10,750 nt of DNA from JBKBRC01 sp046292345 (GCA_046292345.1 JBKBRC010000066.1:1-10750), one strand, 5' to 3'; shown: positions 1 to 7,650, counted from the first letter of the stretch. Program-made: numbers and translations. Notes: a model not told the origin generated them from the letters alone.

Positions 1-327
1 GGCGTCGCGCTCGGCTTCACAGGGGCGACCTCCTTGCAAGACGGTCGCATGCTCGTCGTGCTCGCCGCCGAGGACTCGCCCGATGCCACGCGCGACGGCG
101 CCGTCGCAGGGGCGGCGCTCGCGCTGGCGGAGCCGGGGGGCGTCCGCTGGGCGCCGCTCGTAGAACCCGGCGGCACGCTCGCCCCTGACAAACCAGAGGG
201 CGTCGCTGCCCTCGGCGCCACGCGCGCGCTGCTCGTCACCGACCCCGACGACGACGCCCGCCCGGCCGACCTGCTCGTCGTAGACCTGCACGGCCCGTGG
301 ACGGCCGCACCGAATCTGCCAAGGTGA
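1..327 (+). CDS. Hypothetical protein, C-terminal 108 residues only
   Basis: The reading frame is open from the first base and ends at TGA 325-327, so this is the 3' end of a gene that begins outside the window. The visible part has short beta-strand-like stretches separated by acidic turns: GFTGATSLQDGRMLVVLAA near the start, then PEGVAALGATRALLVTDPDDD, ending in LLVVDLHGPW. The pattern (a strand, 'DGR', a 'KPEGVA' turn, a 'VTDPDD' turn) resembles the last blades of a beta-propeller protein. It reminds me of the DUF6929 type found in Bacteroidota and Proteobacteria, but that is recall of a pattern, not a search. No catalytic motif or membrane segment is visible. An internal TTG at 34 could be read as a start, but the frame is coding-like upstream of it, so truncation by the window edge is the better reading. 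It converges on the S9 peptidase gene with a 30-nt gap. Coding status is well supported; function is unknown. Confidence 0.72.
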   Translation, partial: GVALGFTGATSLQDGRMLVVLAAEDSPDATRDGAVAGAALALAEPGGVRWAPLVEPGGTLAPDKPEGVAALGATRALLVTDPDDDARPADLLVVDLHGPWTAAPNLPR

Positions 328-332
328 CAGGC

Positions 333-353
333 TCCTGCAGTCGCCCTGCAGGA
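333..353. terminator. Perfect 8-bp hairpin between convergent stops
   Basis: TCCTGCAG (333-340) and CTGCAGGA (346-353) are exact reverse complements around the 5-nt loop TCGCC. The hairpin fills most of the 30-nt gap between the TGA ending the upstream plus-strand gene (327) and the stop of the minus-strand S9 peptidase (358). Its position suggests a bidirectional transcription terminator serving both genes. There is no T-run on either strand, so it is not a classical intrinsic terminator. It may act only as a 3'-end stabiliser or pause site. Confidence 0.45.
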
Positions 354-357
354 CGGT

Positions 358-2805
358 TCATGAGCCACCCAGCTGTTCCTCGAACAGGCGCAGGATGCGG
401 CGGTACTGGTCGGCCCAACTCGTCGGCTCGGTGAAGCCGTGGGGCTCGACCGGGTAGACAGCCAGCTCCCAGCGCTCCTTGCGCAGCTCGATCAGGCGCT
501 GCACGAGGCGGAAGATGTCCTGCGGCTGCACGTTGTCGTCCACGAGGCCGTGCGCCATCAGGAGCGGATCGCGCAGGCCCTCAGCAAACTCGATGGGCGA
601 GGAGCGCTCGAACGCCTCGGGGTCCTCGGCGGGCGTGTTGAGGATGTTGCGCGTATAGCCGTCGTTGTAGTGCGCCCAGTCCGTCACGGCGCGCAGCGCC
701 GCGCCGGCGCCGAAGTGCTCGGCCTCGGTGAAGAGCGCCATGAGCGTGATGAAGCCGCCGTAGGAGCCGCCGTAGATGCCGACGTTCTCTGGCGCGATGC
801 CGAACTCGGCCTGGAGGTAGCGGCTCGCGTCGACGAAGTCCTGGAGGTCGCGCCCGCCCATGTGGCGGTAGATGGCTGTGCGCCAGTCGCGCCCGTAGCC
901 GGCCGAGGCGCGGTAGTCGACGTCGAGCACGACGTAGCCGCGCGCGGCGAGCAGGTGGTGGAACATGGTCTCGCGAAAGTACTGGCTCCACCAGCGGTGC
1001 ACGTTCTGGAGGTAGCCCGCGCCGTGGACGAACAGAACCGCCTTGCCGTTGGGCGCGGCGCCGAAGGCCTCGGGCAGGAAGCGCCGCGCGGGCACGCGCG
1101 CGCCATCGGAGGCGGGGATCTCGATGATCTCGGCGTCCTGCCAGGCGTAGGCCCGCCAGGCGGCGGTAGGCGAGTCGGTCACGCGCCGCGCGGGCGCGGC
1201 GCGGCGGCCGAGCGCCTGCACGTAGACCTCGGGCGGCGCGTTGGCGCGCGAGTGGAGCAGCGCGAGGCCGTCCTCGCCGGGCGCGAGCGCGAAGTCCCAC
1301 CGCCCCGGCCCGTCGGTGAGGCGTTCGCGCGCGCCGCCGGTCGTAGCGACGCGGTAGACGTGCCGCTCGTAGGGCGAGCCCTCGGACGACTGGAAATAGA
1401 ACACACGGCCGTCGCGCGAGAGCACAGGGTCAAAGACCTCGAACGGGCCCTCGGTGACGGCGCGGATCTCGCCGGTCTCCACGTCTACGGTGTAGAGGTG
1501 GCTGTAGCCGGTGCGCTCGGACTGGAACCAGAAGCGGCGGTAGGAGCCGTCGGACTCGGGGATCCAGCCGCCGGCGCTGCGCCCGCCGGGGAACGCGATG
1601 CCCGGCCCGGCGATCCACGCCTCGTCGCGCTGGCGGTCGAGCGGCGTGAGTACGCCCGTGGCGGGGTCGAGACGGGCGAGCCAGCGGTCCTTGTTGTCGC
1701 GCACGCGGACCTCGAGCACGGCGTGGCGGCCGTCCGGGCTCCACCACAGTCCGGACGGGAGGGCGTGCCGCGCCGAGTCGGCTGCGGCGCCGCGGGCGCG
1801 CGCGAAGTCCGGCGCGTCGAAGAAGCCGGGCAGAGTGCGGAACGAGACGGCGACGGCGGTGTCGCGCGCGAGGTCGTGCACGTAGAGCGCGACGGCGCCG
1901 GCAGGGCCGCCCACCTTGGGCCGGGCGCGGATCTCCTCGGCCACGCCCGAGCGCGTGACGTAGTCGGCGAGGAGCGTCTGCGGGTTGTCGGCGCGCGCAG
2001 CGAGCGTGTAGGCCAGGAAGCGCTCGGTGGGGTCGAGCTGGAGCTGCCCGAGCGTGCGCTCGCCCGTGTAGACGACCGGCGGGTCACCGCGGCGGGCGGC
2101 CTCGCGTTCGCGGGCGGCCTCGCGGAGCGAGTCGCGGCGGACGCGCTCGCGCACGGTCTCGATCAGGCGGGCCTGCTGCTCGCGGAGGTAGCGCTGCTGC
2201 GCCGTCTCGCGGGGCGTGGCCGGGGCGGCGCCGCGGCGCACGTCGGCGAGTTGCCGCGTGGCGCCGGTCGCGAGCTCGAGCGCGAAGAGACCCTCGCCCT
2301 GCGCGGTTGCGCGGCGGAAGATGACGCGCCGTCCGTCGGGGCTGAAGCGCGCGTCGAGGATGCGCTCCGGCCCCTGCACGAGCGGCACGAGGCCGCCGGC
2401 CTCGCGGCCCTGCGGGCGGCGGTAGAGCCACAGGTCGCCGTCGCGCACGACGACGCGGCGGGCGAGCGTGGCATCGTAGGCGAGCCGGTCGGCGTGGAAG
2501 CCGTCGAAGCGAGGCGGGGCCAGGCGCGCCTCGGCGGCCGTGACGAGGCGCGGCGCGCCGCCGGCGAGCGGCACGGCGAAGAGCGAGTCGCTCTCGAAGC
2601 GCCCCTGCGGGTTCCAGCGGAAGTAGACCGTCCGCCCGTCCTCGGCCACGTAGGGCGCCGAAGGCCACGCGCCGATCCACGTCTCGGGCGCCTGCATGAT
2701 CTGGTCCACGGTGAGCGTCTGGAACGGGCGCGGCTGCGCGGCCGGCGTGGCCGGCCAGAGCACGACGGCGAGCAGGAAGGCAAGAGCGAAGGGTAGAGAA
2801 CGCAC
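358..2805 (-). CDS. Secreted S9 family (prolyl oligopeptidase-type) serine peptidase
   Basis: The 815-residue protein starts with GTG (2803-2805); an in-frame stop lies just upstream, so no earlier start is possible. Residues 1-23 form a signal peptide (MRSLPF, hydrophobic core, PATPAA), so export to periplasm or surface is expected. Residues about 40-590 are a beta-propeller of WD40/PD40-like blades (repeated SPDGR, SRDGR). Residues about 605-812 are the alpha/beta-hydrolase domain. The catalytic triad is readable: Ser681 in GGSYGG, Asp756 in HGLVDDNV and His789 in EPHGF, matching the Ser-Asp-His order of dipeptidyl peptidase IV and acylaminoacyl peptidases. The family cleaves short peptides, often after proline; substrate preference cannot be told here. 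A highly charged, probably helical insert (about 195-240, rich in R/E/A) interrupts the propeller. The gene converges on its left neighbour and diverges from the TonB receptor, which could supply or take up its peptides (inference). Confidence 0.93.
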   Translation of the reverse strand: MRSLPFALAFLLAVVLWPATPAAQPRPFQTLTVDQIMQAPETWIGAWPSAPYVAEDGRTVYFRWNPQGRFESDSLFAVPLAGGAPRLVTAAEARLAPPRFDGFHADRLAYDATLARRVVVRDGDLWLYRRPQGREAGGLVPLVQGPERILDARFSPDGRRVIFRRATAQGEGLFALELATGATRQLADVRRGAAPATPRETAQQRYLREQQARLIETVRERVRRDSLREAAREREAARRGDPPVVYTGERTLGQLQLDPTERFLAYTLAARADNPQTLLADYVTRSGVAEEIRARPKVGGPAGAVALYVHDLARDTAVAVSFRTLPGFFDAPDFARARGAAADSARHALPSGLWWSPDGRHAVLEVRVRDNKDRWLARLDPATGVLTPLDRQRDEAWIAGPGIAFPGGRSAGGWIPESDGSYRRFWFQSERTGYSHLYTVDVETGEIRAVTEGPFEVFDPVLSRDGRVFYFQSSEGSPYERHVYRVATTGGARERLTDGPGRWDFALAPGEDGLALLHSRANAPPEVYVQALGRRAAPARRVTDSPTAAWRAYAWQDAEIIEIPASDGARVPARRFLPEAFGAAPNGKAVLFVHGAGYLQNVHRWWSQYFRETMFHHLLAARGYVVLDVDYRASAGYGRDWRTAIYRHMGGRDLQDFVDASRYLQAEFGIAPENVGIYGGSYGGFITLMALFTEAEHFGAGAALRAVTDWAHYNDGYTRNILNTPAEDPEAFERSSPIEFAEGLRDPLLMAHGLVDDNVQPQDIFRLVQRLIELRKERWELAVYPVEPHGFTEPTSWADQYRRILRLFEEQLGGS

Positions 2806-2865
2806 GGATGAAGCGGGCTACAGAGACGAAGGCCTCGAAAGCGGAGACGCGGGCGCGGTCGGCGC

Positions 2866-2873
2866 GCAAGATA
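2866..2873 (-). promoter_or_regulatory. Candidate -7/-10 element for the S9 peptidase gene
   Basis: Read on the minus strand this is TATCTTGC, close to the Bacteroidota primary-sigma -7 box TAnnTTTG and near-identical in form to elements before aspS, the tRNA operon and the glycosyltransferase. It lies about 60 nt upstream of the GTG start, giving a leader of roughly 50 nt. I see no clear TTG upstream element at the expected distance, so this is a moderate call. Confidence 0.45.
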
Positions 2874-2904
2874 GCCGGGCGCCCGGAACGGCTCGTGCGG
2901 ACCC

Positions 2905-2910
2905 TATATT
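2905..2910 (+). promoter_or_regulatory. Candidate -10 element (TATATT) for the TonB receptor gene
   Basis: TATATT stands out as an AT-rich hexamer in a very GC-rich divergent spacer. It points toward the receptor gene but would leave a leader of about 165 nt before the ATG at 3080. No convincing -35/-33 element precedes it. It lies only about 32 nt from the opposing candidate promoter of the peptidase, so the two genes may share a control region. Confidence 0.35.
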
Positions 2911-2937
2911 CCGGCCCGATGCGCTGCGCGCGCCACG

Positions 2938-2961
2938 GGGCGGCCTGGCACCGGGCCGCCC
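2938..2961 (+). other. Stem-loop in the long receptor leader
   Basis: GGGCGGCC (2938-2945) pairs exactly with GGCCGCCC (2954-2961) around an 8-nt loop, inside the presumed untranslated leader of the receptor gene. TonB receptor genes are sometimes controlled by riboswitches such as the cobalamin riboswitch, but I could not find the conserved cobalamin box or another known riboswitch core here. In DNA this GC-rich, an 8-bp stem may be chance. I see no other element in 2962-3079. Confidence 0.25.
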
Positions 2962-3079
2962 GGCGCCCCTTCCGGGTTGGCGCGCGCGCGCCGGTCCCTG
3001 CCCTGCACGCCTATCGCCGACGGCTACCGATCTTCTGCCTCCGCCGCGCGCTTCGCCGGCCCGGTCCCGCCTCGGCCCC

Positions 3080-5542
3080 ATGCCTCCGTCCTCGCTCCGC
3101 GTGCTGCGCGCGCTCGCGCGCGCTTCTCTGCTGCTCCTCGTCGCGGGTGTGCCCGCCCTCCCGGCTGCGGCCCAGGTGTGGGGCGAGATTGCCGGCCGCG
3201 TCACGTCTGCCACCGACGGGCAGGGCATCCCCGGCGCGACCGTGCTCGTGGAGGGCACCAACTTCGGCACCGCCGCCGCCGCCGACGGCCGCTTCGCGTT
3301 CCGCATCCCCGAGGGGCGCTACCCCGTGCGCGTCTCGGCGGTCGGCTACGCGCCGCTGCGCGACACGGTGACCGTGCTGCGCGGCCAGACGACCCGCCTC
3401 GAGGCGCGGCTCGGCGAGGCCGGGCTCGACCTGGGCGAGGCCGTCGTGCAGGGCCAGGCCGCGGCCGGCGTCGGCATCAGCACGATCACGCCGCAGGCGC
3501 TGCGCGCCATGCCGACCGGCCTCGCCGATGCCCTCCGCTCGGTGCAGGTTCAACTCGGCGTGACGAGCAACAACGAGCTCTCGAACGCCTACTCGGTGCG
3601 CGGCGGGTCGTACAACGACAACCAGTACTTCGTGGACGGGTTCGAGGTCTACCGCCCGCTGCGTACCAAGCAGGGCGAGCAGGAGGGCCTCGGGCTCGTC
3701 AACGGCGACCTGACCGAGCGCATGACGCTCTACGCCGGCGGCTTCCCCGTCCGCTACGGCGGCAAGCTCGCCTCCGTCCTCGACGCGACCTACGCGCGTC
3801 CCGAGGGGCCGGTCTTCGGGACGGCTTACGCCTCGACGCTCGACGCCGGCGCGACCGTGCAGGCCGGCCTCGGGCGCGCGGCCGGCCTCGCCGTGGCCGT
3901 GCGCAGCGCCCGCCCGCGCCGCTTCTTCGCCGGGCAGGAGCTCACGGGCGCCTACGACCCGGACTTCCGCGACGCCCAGGGCGTCTTCGACGCGCGCCTC
4001 GGCGCGCGCCACGGCCTCCGCGCGGTCGGGCTGTACGCGCGCCAGCGCTACCGCTTCGCGCCCACGCAGCGCACGACCACGTTCGGCATCTTCCCCAACA
4101 TCGTCCGCACGATCGCCTCCGAGTACGCCGGCACCGAGACGACCGGCTACGACATCGTCTTCGGCGGCGTGCGCCTGACGAGCGTCCTCGCGCCGGCTCT
4201 CCGCGCCGAGCACGCCGTCTCGACGTTCCGCACGGACGAGTTCGAGCAGCTCGACGTGACCGCGCGCACGACGCTCTTCCGCCGCATCCAGCGCCCCGAC
4301 ACGCCCACCGAGTTCGACCAGATCGCCGAGGGCCAGTCCTCGCAGCGCGACCTGGCCGACAACACGATCCGCCTCACGACCGCCACCGCCGAGGGGCGCT
4401 ACCTGTTCGCCGCCGGACGCCACGCCGCCGAGGCCGGCTGGTCGGCCCGCCTGCTCGCCTTCGACGACGTGCTCTTCGAGACAACGCGCGTGGCCGGCCG
4501 CGACCTCGACGGCAACCCCGTCGCCGTCACCGTAGACTCGCTCTCGGACGCGGCCCGCCTCTCGGCCCGGCAGGCCGCGCTCTGGCTCGAGGACACCTTC
4601 GCCGCCTCGGAGCGCCTCACACTCACGGCCGGCCTCCGCGCAGACTATTTCTCGTTCACGAACGAGTGGACGCTCGCGCCGCGCGCCTCGGCCACGCTGC
4701 GCCTCGCCCCCGAGACGGCCCTCTCGGCCGCCGTCGGCGTCTACCACCAGGCGCCTACGTACCGCGAGCTCCGCGGCGACCCCGCGCCGGGCGAGTCCAT
4801 CCTAGGCGCGCTCAACCGCGACCTGCGCAGCCAGCGGGCCGTGCAACTCGTCGTCGGCGGAGAGCGCTTCTTCCCGGCCCGCCGCCTCGCCCTCCGCGCC
4901 GAGGGCTACTACAAGCACCTCGACCGTCTCATCTCCTACGAGGTACGCAACGTGCGCGTGGCCTACTCCGGGCACAACGACACGCGCGGCTTCGCCTACG
5001 GCGCCGACGTGCAGCTGCGCGCCGAGCTCGTGCCCGGTCTCGAGAGCACGATCTCGTACGGCTACCTTCGCACGCGCGAACGCTTCCTCGAGGGCTTCGA
5101 GACGCCGCAGAACGCTGGCCTCCGCGCCCGGCCCACCGACCGCCCGCACAACCTGACGCTCTTCGTGCAGGACCACCTCCCGGGCGACGACACGTGGACG
5201 CTCCACCTGCGCACGCTCTACGCCTCGGGCCTCCCCTACACGCCGCCGCGCGTCTCGCAGACCGTCGGCGGGGTGGACCTCTTCGAGCCCGGCTTCCGGC
5301 ATGTGCTCCGCTACCCGTCGTTCCTGCGCTTCGACGTCGGGGCGACGAAGAAGCTGCGCCTCGGGCGCGCCGTCTCGGGCGGGCCCCTCTTCCTGCACGC
5401 CACCGCCGAGGTGCTCAACGTGTTCGACATGAAGAACGTCATCGCGTACAGCTTCGTCGGCGACGACGGGCGCGCCTTCCAGGCCGTCCCGACCCGCCTG
5501 ACGCCGCTGACGATCAATACCCGCCTCCGCGTGGACTTCTAG
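3080..5542 (+). CDS. TonB-dependent outer-membrane receptor with carboxypeptidase-regulatory-like domain
   Basis: The protein has 820 residues from ATG 3080. I chose this start because a clean signal peptide follows (hydrophobic residues 11-26, PAAAQ near 28-32), although the frame is open further upstream into the peptidase gene. Residues about 35-115 are a carboxypeptidase-D regulatory-like beta-sandwich (GRVTSATDGQGIPGATVLVE, then DGRFAF and VSAVGY). Residues about 125-225 are the plug, with VRGGSYNDNQYFVDG from residue 173. The rest is a long beta-barrel with alternating aromatic strands, ending in ...LRVDF with a C-terminal Phe typical of outer-membrane proteins. Such receptors take up large or scarce substrates (siderophores, vitamins, peptides, glycans) using TonB/ExbBD energy. 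No SusD-like partner gene follows, so a SusCD pair is not supported. The substrate is unknown; the divergent secreted peptidase makes peptide uptake possible but unproven. The gene's last four codons lie inside a tandem duplication. Confidence 0.93.
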   Translation: MPPSSLRVLRALARASLLLLVAGVPALPAAAQVWGEIAGRVTSATDGQGIPGATVLVEGTNFGTAAAADGRFAFRIPEGRYPVRVSAVGYAPLRDTVTVLRGQTTRLEARLGEAGLDLGEAVVQGQAAAGVGISTITPQALRAMPTGLADALRSVQVQLGVTSNNELSNAYSVRGGSYNDNQYFVDGFEVYRPLRTKQGEQEGLGLVNGDLTERMTLYAGGFPVRYGGKLASVLDATYARPEGPVFGTAYASTLDAGATVQAGLGRAAGLAVAVRSARPRRFFAGQELTGAYDPDFRDAQGVFDARLGARHGLRAVGLYARQRYRFAPTQRTTTFGIFPNIVRTIASEYAGTETTGYDIVFGGVRLTSVLAPALRAEHAVSTFRTDEFEQLDVTARTTLFRRIQRPDTPTEFDQIAEGQSSQRDLADNTIRLTTATAEGRYLFAAGRHAAEAGWSARLLAFDDVLFETTRVAGRDLDGNPVAVTVDSLSDAARLSARQAALWLEDTFAASERLTLTAGLRADYFSFTNEWTLAPRASATLRLAPETALSAAVGVYHQAPTYRELRGDPAPGESILGALNRDLRSQRAVQLVVGGERFFPARRLALRAEGYYKHLDRLISYEVRNVRVAYSGHNDTRGFAYGADVQLRAELVPGLESTISYGYLRTRERFLEGFETPQNAGLRARPTDRPHNLTLFVQDHLPGDDTWTLHLRTLYASGLPYTPPRVSQTVGGVDLFEPGFRHVLRYPSFLRFDVGATKKLRLGRAVSGGPLFLHATAEVLNVFDMKNVIAYSFVGDDGRAFQAVPTRLTPLTINTRLRVDF

Positions 5543-5578
5543 AAACGGACTTCAGTGGACTTCTAGAAACGGACTTCA
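5531..5578 (+). repeat. Perfect 24-bp tandem duplication spanning the receptor stop codon
   Basis: Positions 5531-5554 and 5555-5578 are identical. The first copy starts with the last four codons of the receptor gene (Val-Asp-Phe-stop) and the second recreates the same codons and stop 24 nt later, in frame. Each copy contains the palindrome TTCTAGAA and two GGACTT motifs. Partial copies (GGACT at 5581, GGACTT at 5592) continue downstream, so GGACT recurs six times within about 65 nt. Perfect identity suggests a recent slippage event. Confidence 0.95.
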
Positions 5579-5623
5579 CAGGACTGGGAGCGGACTTCCG
5601 GGACAGGGCACGGTGGGCTTCCA

Positions 5624-5658
5624 GCGCGCGGGCACCGGGGCCACCCGCGCCCGCGCGC
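5624..5658 (+). terminator. GC-rich hairpin downstream of the receptor gene
   Basis: GCGCGCGGGC (5624-5633) and GCCCGCGCGC (5649-5658) form a perfect 10-bp stem with a 15-nt loop. It lies about 80 nt after the receptor stop and about 50 nt before the candidate aspS promoter, a plausible place for a terminator. No T-run follows (CTTCCT only), so it is a terminator-like structure rather than a textbook intrinsic terminator. Confidence 0.4.
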
Positions 5659-5711
5659 CTTCCTCGCCGCAGCTTCCCGGAAGGGGCGCGGCAACGAGCG
5701 GGGCTTCCGGG

Positions 5712-5719
5712 TAACTTGG
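5712..5719 (+). promoter_or_regulatory. Candidate -7/-10 element for aspS
   Basis: TAACTTGG lies 22 nt upstream of the aspS ATG and shares the TAnnTTGG form with the much clearer tRNA-operon promoter at 7690. No TTG-type upstream element is visible at a suitable distance. A start about 6-7 nt downstream would leave a leader of around 15 nt. Confidence 0.45.
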
Positions 5720-5741
5720 GCATCGCACCCGCCGCCGCCTC

Positions 5742-7610
5742 ATGTCCGACGCTCCCGCCCGCCCCCGCCTCACCGCCGCCGATGCGCCCCGGCACGCTCC
5801 GCGCACGCACACCTGCGGCGACCTCCGCCCCGCGCACGCCGGGCAGACGGTCACGCTCAAGGGCTGGGTCGACACGCGCCGCGACCTGGGCGGGCTCGTC
5901 TTCGTAGACCTCCGCGACAGATACGGCTACACGCAGGTCGTCTTCAGCCCCGACCTCGCCGCCGGGGCCGCCGCCGTCGCCGAGCGGCTGCGCAGCGAAG
6001 ACGTGATCTCGGTCGAGGGCGAGGTGCGCCTCCGCGAGTCGGGCGCCAACCCCCGCCTGGCCACGGGCGCCGTCGAGGTGTACGCGCGCTCGGTCGAGGT
6101 GCTCGCCGTCGCGGACCCGCTGCCGTTCACCGTCTCTGAGCACGATCCGAAGGCCTCGCGCGCGGGCGAGGAGCTCCGCCTCACCTACCGCTACCTGGAC
6201 CTCCGCCGGCCCTCGCTCCAGGCCAACTTTCTGCTCCGGCACCGCCTCTACCAGGCCACGCGCCGCTACATGGACGGCGAGGGCTTCGTCGAGATCGAGA
6301 CGCCCGTCCTGATGAAGTCCACCCCGGAGGGCGCGCGCGACTACCTCGTGCCGAGCCGCGTTCACCCGGGCCACTTCTACGCGCTCCCGCAGAGCCCGCA
6401 GACGTACAAGCAGATCCTGATGGTGGCGGGCATGGACCGCTACTTCCAGATCACGAAGTGCTTCCGCGACGAGGACCTGCGCGCCGACCGCCAGCCGGAG
6501 TTCACGCAGATCGACGTCGAGATGACGTTCCCGACCGAGGAGACGGTCTACGCGCTCGTCGAGGGCCTCGTGTCGGCCATCTGGCTGGAGACGCGGGGCA
6601 TCGCCATCGAGACGCCGTTCCCGCGCATGCCCTACGCCGAGGCCATCCGCCGATACGGCTCCGACAAGCCGGACCTGCGCTTCGGCATGGAGATCGCCGA
6701 CGTCTCGGAGGCCATGCGCGGGGCCGGCTTCGCGCCGTTCGAGCGCGCGCTCGAGGCCGGCGGCGCCGTCGTCGCGATCCGCGCCGAGGGCCAGGCCGCG
6801 CGCGGCCGCAAAGCCATGGACGCGCTCGACAAGGACGTCGTGCGCGCCCGCTTCGGGGCCTCGGGCCTGTTCTACGCCAGGCTGCCGCCCGACGGGGCGC
6901 CGTTCACGCAGTCGGTCAAGGAGGACGCGCTGCCGCGCGCGCGCATGCAGGCCGCGATCGAGGCCACGGGCGCCGCCCCCGGCGACCTCGTGCTCGTGCT
7001 CGCCGGCCCGCAGCCCAGGGTCTTCGAGCAGATGGGCGCGCTCCGGCTGCACCTCGCCGCCGAGATGGGTCTCGTGCCCCCCGGCGCCGACGGGCCCTGG
7101 CGCTTCCTGTGGGTGACCGACTTCCCGCTCTTCGAGTACTCGGAGGAGGACGGGCGCTACTACGCCATGCACCACCCGTTCACGAGCCCCAAGCCCGAGG
7201 ACCTGCCCCTGCTCGAGACCGACCCCGGGGCCGCCCGCGCCCGCGCCTACGACCTCGTGCTCAACGGCTCCGAGATCGGCGGCGGCTCGATCCGCATCCA
7301 CCAGCCGGACGTGCAGCGCCGCATGTTCGGCCTGCTCGGCATCTCGGACGAGGAGGCGCACGAGCGCTTCGGCTTCCTCCTCGACGCGTTCCGCTTCGGC
7401 GCGCCGCCGCATGGCGGCATCGCGCTCGGGCTCGACCGCCTCGCGATGCTGCTCACGGGCGCGCCCTCGCTCCGCGACGTGATCGCGTTCCCGAAGACGC
7501 AGAACGCCACCGAACTGATGAGCCAGACGCCTGCCCCCGTAGACCAGGCGCAGCTCGACGAGCTCCACATCGCGCTCAAGACGCCAGCCGCGCAGGCCTC
7601 CGAGCGGTGA
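5742..7610 (+). CDS. aspS: Aspartyl-tRNA synthetase, bacterial type
   Basis: The 622-residue class IIb synthetase charges tRNA-Asp with aspartate in the cytoplasm. Residues about 25-130 are the OB-fold anticodon-binding domain (GDLRPAHAGQTVTLKGW, then RRDLGGLVFVDLRD). Motif 1 lies around FVEIETPVLMKSTPEGARDY. Motif 2 is FRDEDLRADRQPEFTQ from residue 241, with the ATP-binding Arg242 and Glu244. The bacterial GAD insertion domain covers roughly 300-430. Motif 3 is GLDRL at 563-567. Length is slightly above the usual ~590, mainly through about 20 extra N-terminal residues rich in Ala/Pro/Arg; no later ATG or GTG would preserve the OB fold, so ATG 5742 stands. Leu49 after RRD matches discriminating enzymes such as E. 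coli AspRS rather than the His of the tRNA-Asn-mischarging Pseudomonas enzyme, which hints at tRNA-Asp specificity. There is no Shine-Dalgarno; the leader is C-rich. Monocistronic, judging by flanking signals. Confidence 0.97.
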   Translation: MSDAPARPRLTAADAPRHAPRTHTCGDLRPAHAGQTVTLKGWVDTRRDLGGLVFVDLRDRYGYTQVVFSPDLAAGAAAVAERLRSEDVISVEGEVRLRESGANPRLATGAVEVYARSVEVLAVADPLPFTVSEHDPKASRAGEELRLTYRYLDLRRPSLQANFLLRHRLYQATRRYMDGEGFVEIETPVLMKSTPEGARDYLVPSRVHPGHFYALPQSPQTYKQILMVAGMDRYFQITKCFRDEDLRADRQPEFTQIDVEMTFPTEETVYALVEGLVSAIWLETRGIAIETPFPRMPYAEAIRRYGSDKPDLRFGMEIADVSEAMRGAGFAPFERALEAGGAVVAIRAEGQAARGRKAMDALDKDVVRARFGASGLFYARLPPDGAPFTQSVKEDALPRARMQAAIEATGAAPGDLVLVLAGPQPRVFEQMGALRLHLAAEMGLVPPGADGPWRFLWVTDFPLFEYSEEDGRYYAMHHPFTSPKPEDLPLLETDPGAARARAYDLVLNGSEIGGGSIRIHQPDVQRRMFGLLGISDEEAHERFGFLLDAFRFGAPPHGGIALGLDRLAMLLTGAPSLRDVIAFPKTQNATELMSQTPAPVDQAQLDELHIALKTPAAQASER

Positions 7611-7620
7611 CCGGCCGGCA

Positions 7621-7650
7621 GGGCACCGGCGGACGCTTCTTTGCCGGCCC
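7621..7650 (+). terminator. Possible weak hairpin after aspS
   Basis: CCGGC (7626-7630) pairs with GCCGG (7643-7647), and GGG (7621-7623) can pair with CCC (7648-7650) across a small bulge. The loop is GGACGCTTCTTT. The structure begins 10 nt after the aspS stop and lies upstream of the tRNA promoter, so it could end aspS transcription. It lacks a T-run, so the call is weak. Confidence 0.3.

Noticed and set aside
439..2796. A 785-codon open frame antisense to the S9 peptidase
   Set aside because: It is in exact codon register with the real gene and is open only because that gene lacks TTA, CTA and TCA. Its product is Val/Arg/Ala/Glu-rich with no domain, whereas the opposite strand has a signal peptide and a full catalytic triad.
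2911..3079. Cobalamin or other riboswitch in the receptor leader
   Set aside because: No conserved cobalamin-box or other riboswitch core sequence could be found; only one GC-rich stem-loop.
3011..4747. A 578-codon minus-strand frame antisense to the receptor
   Set aside because: Codon-register shadow; no recognisable features, low-complexity composition.
3080..5542. SusC/SusD glycan-uptake pair
   Set aside because: The receptor is followed by aspS, not a SusD-like lipoprotein, and is shorter than typical SusC proteins (about 1000 residues).
2977..5907. A 976-codon plus-strand frame overlapping the receptor
   Set aside because: The product is almost pure Arg/Pro/Ala/Gly from a shifted frame of GC-rich coding DNA; it reads through the receptor stop only by being out of frame.
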